From the NCBI GenBank assembly GCA_009784635.1, contig WRBG01000003.1:1-34367 (forward strand): a DNA stretch of 34,367 bases. The letters are read 5' to 3'. This document shows, one piece after another, positions 31,704 to 34,367 of this stretch. The notes below the pieces were generated by a model. That model saw only the letters and a program-made list of their open reading frames with translations, made no database searches and was not told the DNA's origin. Positions within the stretch are counted from its first letter, which is position 1, and every line of letters begins with the position of its first letter. Made by a program: the position numbers and the translations under genes. Source of the DNA: Bacteroidales bacterium. Its GTDB lineage: Bacteria; Bacteroidota; Bacteroidia; Bacteroidales; UBA932.

Positions 31704-32972
31704 ATGGTAAATAAAAAATCCCCTTGGTACTGGATTCCTTCGCTCTATTTTGGGCAGGGCATACCTTATGTAGTTGTGGCCACCACCGTTTCGGCCATCC
31801 TGTACAAACAACTTGGCTTGTCCAATGCCGAAATCACCCTCTACACCGGCTGGCTCTATTTGCCGTGGGTCATCAAGCCCTTTTGGAGTCCCTTTGTAGA
31901 TATGTTTAAAACCAAGCGTTGGTGGACTGTAGTCATGCAATTTGTGATGGGAGCAGCCTTAGCCGGCGTTGCGTTTTGCATCCCCACCACCTATTTTTTG
32001 CAAAGCACGCTCGCCGTTTTTTGGCTGATTGCATTTAGCTCCGCTACCCATGACATTGCCGCAGACGGATTTTACATGCTTGCTCTGGATTCGCACCAAC
32101 AATCGTTCTTTGTAGGTATCCGCAGTACCTTTTACCGAATCGCCCTTGTTGTGGGACAAGGCGCCTTGGTCATGTTGGCGGGGAGGTTAGAAAAAATCAT
32201 GCCATCCATTGCCCAAGCATGGAGCTATACTTTTTACGGCGTGGCGGCCCTCTTTATCCTTATTGCCATTTACCACTACTTTATCTTGCCAAAGCCGGCT
32301 AATGACCAACCCAATCCCAACAAAAATATAGCCCTTGGCTTCTTCTCTACTTTTGGAGAATTTTTCAAAAAGAAAGGGATTGTTTTGGCCTTGGCCTTTA
32401 TCCTTCTTTACCGTTTGGCCGAAGCGCAGCTCATCAAAATCGCGCCGCTCTTTTTGCTGGGAGACAGGGCGGAAGGCGGCTTGGGCATGGACACGGAAAG
32501 TGTTGGCTTTGTCTACGGTACAGTAGGGATTATCGCCCTTACCTTAGGAGGCATCTCCGGAGGAATAGTGGCCGCCAGAGATGGTTTAAAGAAATGGCTT
32601 TGGCCCATGGTGCTTGCGCTCAACGTCACCAACCTCATCTACGTCTACTTTGCCTATGCCCAACCGCAAAGCTTTTTATTGATTTGTTCGGGAGTTGCGG
32701 TAGAACAATTTGGGTACGGATTTGGATTTACGGCATTTATGCTTTATCTTATCTATATTTCGCGGGGCAAACTGCAAACGGCGCACTACGCCATTTGTAC
32801 AGGATTTATGGCTTTGGGCATGATGATTCCCGGTATGTTTGCCGGAAAAATACAGGAACTTATAGGTTATCAACACTTTTATCTTTGGGTGTGCCTGTGT
32901 ACCATTCCCGGATTCATTCTTGTTGCGCTGCTAAAGATTGACCCGGCGTTTGGGAAAAAAGCTAGTAATTAA
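31704..32972 (+). CDS. ampG: AmpG-like major facilitator transporter
   Basis: A 422-residue polytopic inner-membrane protein with about 12 hydrophobic segments. LYTGWLYLPWVIKPFWSPF near residue 45 and HDIAADGFYML near residue 115 are the AmpG-type signature segments. AmpG imports GlcNAc-anhydroMurNAc (peptides) for cell-wall recycling. It sits between a SpoIID-like protein and a NamZ-like muramidase, which supports import of a murein sugar or muropeptide. The exact substrate may differ from E. coli AmpG. Confidence 0.87.
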   Translation: MVNKKSPWYWIPSLYFGQGIPYVVVATTVSAILYKQLGLSNAEITLYTGWLYLPWVIKPFWSPFVDMFKTKRWWTVVMQFVMGAALAGVAFCIPTTYFLQSTLAVFWLIAFSSATHDIAADGFYMLALDSHQQSFFVGIRSTFYRIALVVGQGALVMLAGRLEKIMPSIAQAWSYTFYGVAALFILIAIYHYFILPKPANDQPNPNKNIALGFFSTFGEFFKKKGIVLALAFILLYRLAEAQLIKIAPLFLLGDRAEGGLGMDTESVGFVYGTVGIIALTLGGISGGIVAARDGLKKWLWPMVLALNVTNLIYVYFAYAQPQSFLLICSGVAVEQFGYGFGFTAFMLYLIYISRGKLQTAHYAICTGFMALGMMIPGMFAGKIQELIGYQHFYLWVCLCTIPGFILVALLKIDPAFGKKASN

Positions 32973-32985
32973 ACAACTAAACGAT

Positions 32986-34209
32986 ATGAAAAAAATGATT
33001 CTGACAGCCGTATGGCTGCTTGCAGGCGTAGGTTTATGGGCGCAACCAACGGTTAAATTAGGAATTGACGTCCTTAGGGAGCGTAACTTTGATATTTTGC
33101 AAGGCAAGCGGGTAGGTTTGATTACCAATCCCACCGGCGTAGACCGCTTTCTTAAAAGCACGGTAGATATTCTGTTTGAAGCCGATGGAGTTGATTTGGT
33201 CGCCCTGTACGGGCCGGAACACGGCGTCCGCGGAGACGTGCGGGCAGGCGACAAGATAGGAGACGCCAAGGATTCCAAAACCGGCGTACCCGTCTTTTCA
33301 CTCTACGGAGCCACCCGTCGCCCCACCAAAGAGATGCTGACGGGCATTGACGTGTTGGTATACGACATACAGGATATAGGATGTCGCTCCTATACCTACA
33401 TCAGCACCATGGGTTTGGCCATGGAAGCCTGCGCCGAACACGGAATCGAATTTGTAGTGCTTGACCGTCCCAATCCTTTAGGCGGAGAAAAAGTGGAAGG
33501 CTGTTTGACCGAAGATGGGAACATCTCCTTTGTAAGTCAGTTTAAAATTCCTTATGTATACGGACTTACCTGCGGGGAATTGGCTATGATGCTCAACGAA
33601 GAAGGCATGTTAGAAGACAAATGCAAACTGACCGTAGTGCCTATGGAAGGCTGGAAACGCAGCATGGACTTTAGCCAAACTGGACTCCAATGGGTGCTGA
33701 CTTCGCCTCATGTACCCGAAGCCGTATCTTCGCATTTCTATGTAACCACCGGGATTCTTGGAGAATTGGGCGTGGTCTCTATCGGCGTGGGCTATACCCT
33801 GCCTTTCCAATTAGTCGCCACCGACTCCATTCCGGCAGAAAAATTAGCCGACCGCCTCAATGCTTTGAACTTGGCGGGCGTATACTTCAGACCCATCTAC
33901 ATCAAGCCTTACTACTCAGTGGGAAAAGACTTGGATTATCAAGGGGTACAAATCCACATTACCGATTACAAAGAAGTGGCGCTCTCCGACATTCAATTCT
34001 ATATCATGCAGGAAATGTATAGCTTGAATCCCAACTATGACTTCTTTAAACGCGCCCCCAGACGCATCCGCATGTGGAATCAAGTCTGCGGAGCCGACTT
34101 TATCTATGAGGAGTTTTCAAAACGATATAACTTTGACGACATCAAAGAATATTGGTATAAAGATAATGAGTCCTTTAAGAAGAAATCGGCCAAGTATTAC
34201 CTGTACTAA
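32986..34209 (+). CDS. namZ: NamZ-type exo-beta-N-acetylmuramidase (DUF1343)
   Basis: A 407-residue exported protein. DUF1343 members characterised as NamZ release single MurNAc residues from the non-reducing ends of peptide-free murein glycans. The signal peptide is residues 1-19 (MKKMILTAVWLLAGVGLWA). LYGPEHGVRG, with Glu78, is the conserved putative active-site segment, and DIQDIGCRSYTYISTM and VLDRPNPLGG are strong family blocks. I chose ATG 32986 because it opens a clear signal peptide; the frame extends to 32938 inside the transporter gene. It follows ampG by 13 nt. It may be lipid-free periplasmic, as no lipobox Cys is seen. Confidence 0.9.
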   Translation: MKKMILTAVWLLAGVGLWAQPTVKLGIDVLRERNFDILQGKRVGLITNPTGVDRFLKSTVDILFEADGVDLVALYGPEHGVRGDVRAGDKIGDAKDSKTGVPVFSLYGATRRPTKEMLTGIDVLVYDIQDIGCRSYTYISTMGLAMEACAEHGIEFVVLDRPNPLGGEKVEGCLTEDGNISFVSQFKIPYVYGLTCGELAMMLNEEGMLEDKCKLTVVPMEGWKRSMDFSQTGLQWVLTSPHVPEAVSSHFYVTTGILGELGVVSIGVGYTLPFQLVATDSIPAEKLADRLNALNLAGVYFRPIYIKPYYSVGKDLDYQGVQIHITDYKEVALSDIQFYIMQEMYSLNPNYDFFKRAPRRIRMWNQVCGADFIYEEFSKRYNFDDIKEYWYKDNESFKKKSAKYYLY

Positions 34210-34228
34210 ACCTCTCCCACCGCGCTTC

Positions 34229-34367
34229 TTAGTTTGCCGGATAACCCACCGGTTGGGCCAAGATTACTTTTCCGTTGGTAATATTCAACAGCTCCACCAC
34301 TGCCGGACGATTTACCTGCCCCAAGACTACCGTTGCTAATCCCTCGGAAGCGCAATACAGGTAGACG
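34229..34367 (-). CDS. nitroreductase-family protein, C-terminal fragment
   Basis: Only the last 45 codons are in the window. The frame reads in from the right edge and stops at TAA (34231-34229). VYLYCASEGLATVVLG and ILAQPVGYP match the C-terminal FMN-binding region of nitroreductase-like flavoproteins common in Bacteroidales. It converges on namZ with 19 nt between stops. Identification is from a short segment and the substrate is unknown. Confidence 0.68.
   Translation of the reverse strand, partial: VYLYCASEGLATVVLGQVNRPAVVELLNITNGKVILAQPVGYPAN

Overview
The window reads as chromosome of a Bacteroidota bacterium, most likely order Bacteroidales. The evidence is of three kinds. Promoters follow the Bacteroidota pattern (TTTG or TTG, about 19-21 nt, then TAnnTTTG) and there is no strong reliance on Shine-Dalgarno sites. 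Neighbourhoods such as gyrA with a TPR gene opposite clpC, kdsC-maf, and glycosyltransferase/DUF4922/SpoIID-like/AmpG/NamZ are typical of the group. Protein types include an S46 dipeptidyl-peptidase, a WG-repeat protein, a lone RRM protein and a Cys-less PurF paralogue. Nearly all of the window is coding. I saw no rRNA, tRNA, CRISPR array, insertion sequence or prophage, and no gene-free stretch above 300 bases.

Layout. 1-2810: 3' part of an acyl-CoA dehydrogenase, a KdsC-like phosphatase and Maf. 2783-3386: an AT-richer YefM/YoeB-type toxin-antitoxin pair with its own promoter. 3402-5842: a cation diffusion facilitator and a secreted WG-repeat/TonB-C protein. 5835-7733 (minus): a RecQ helicase. 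7872-10491: ATP-dependent PEP carboxykinase and a cysteine-synthase-fold enzyme. 10499-13732 (minus): ackA-ptb-buk. 13798-16183: divergent lipid kinase and ComEC-like protein. 16228-17974: PurF paralogue and RRM protein. 17992-18228: a two-way terminator and an unlisted 38-codon gene with its own promoter. 18231-21524: divergent S46 peptidase (DPP11-like) and AI-2E-family membrane protein. 21567-25423 (minus): gyrA and a TPR protein. 25513-28029: clpC. 28097-34209: five-gene run of glycosyltransferase, GalT/HIT-like DUF4922 protein, SpoIID-like protein, AmpG-like transporter and NamZ-like muramidase. 34229-34367 (minus): 3' end of a nitroreductase-like gene.

How the genes fit together (inference). 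The acyl-CoA dehydrogenase with Ptb and Buk suggests butyrate, or a related short-chain acid, made with ATP gain. AckA gives acetate, and PEP carboxykinase links C4 acids to PEP. A DPP11-type peptidase, which releases Asp/Glu-containing dipeptides, would suit an amino-acid-fermenting life. The last block looks like murein-sugar salvage: a periplasmic muramidase, an importer, and three proteins without visible export signals, one with the active-site signature of galactose-1-phosphate uridylyltransferase-type enzymes. That block, the 38-codon gene and the nucleophile-less PurF are the parts most worth a second look.
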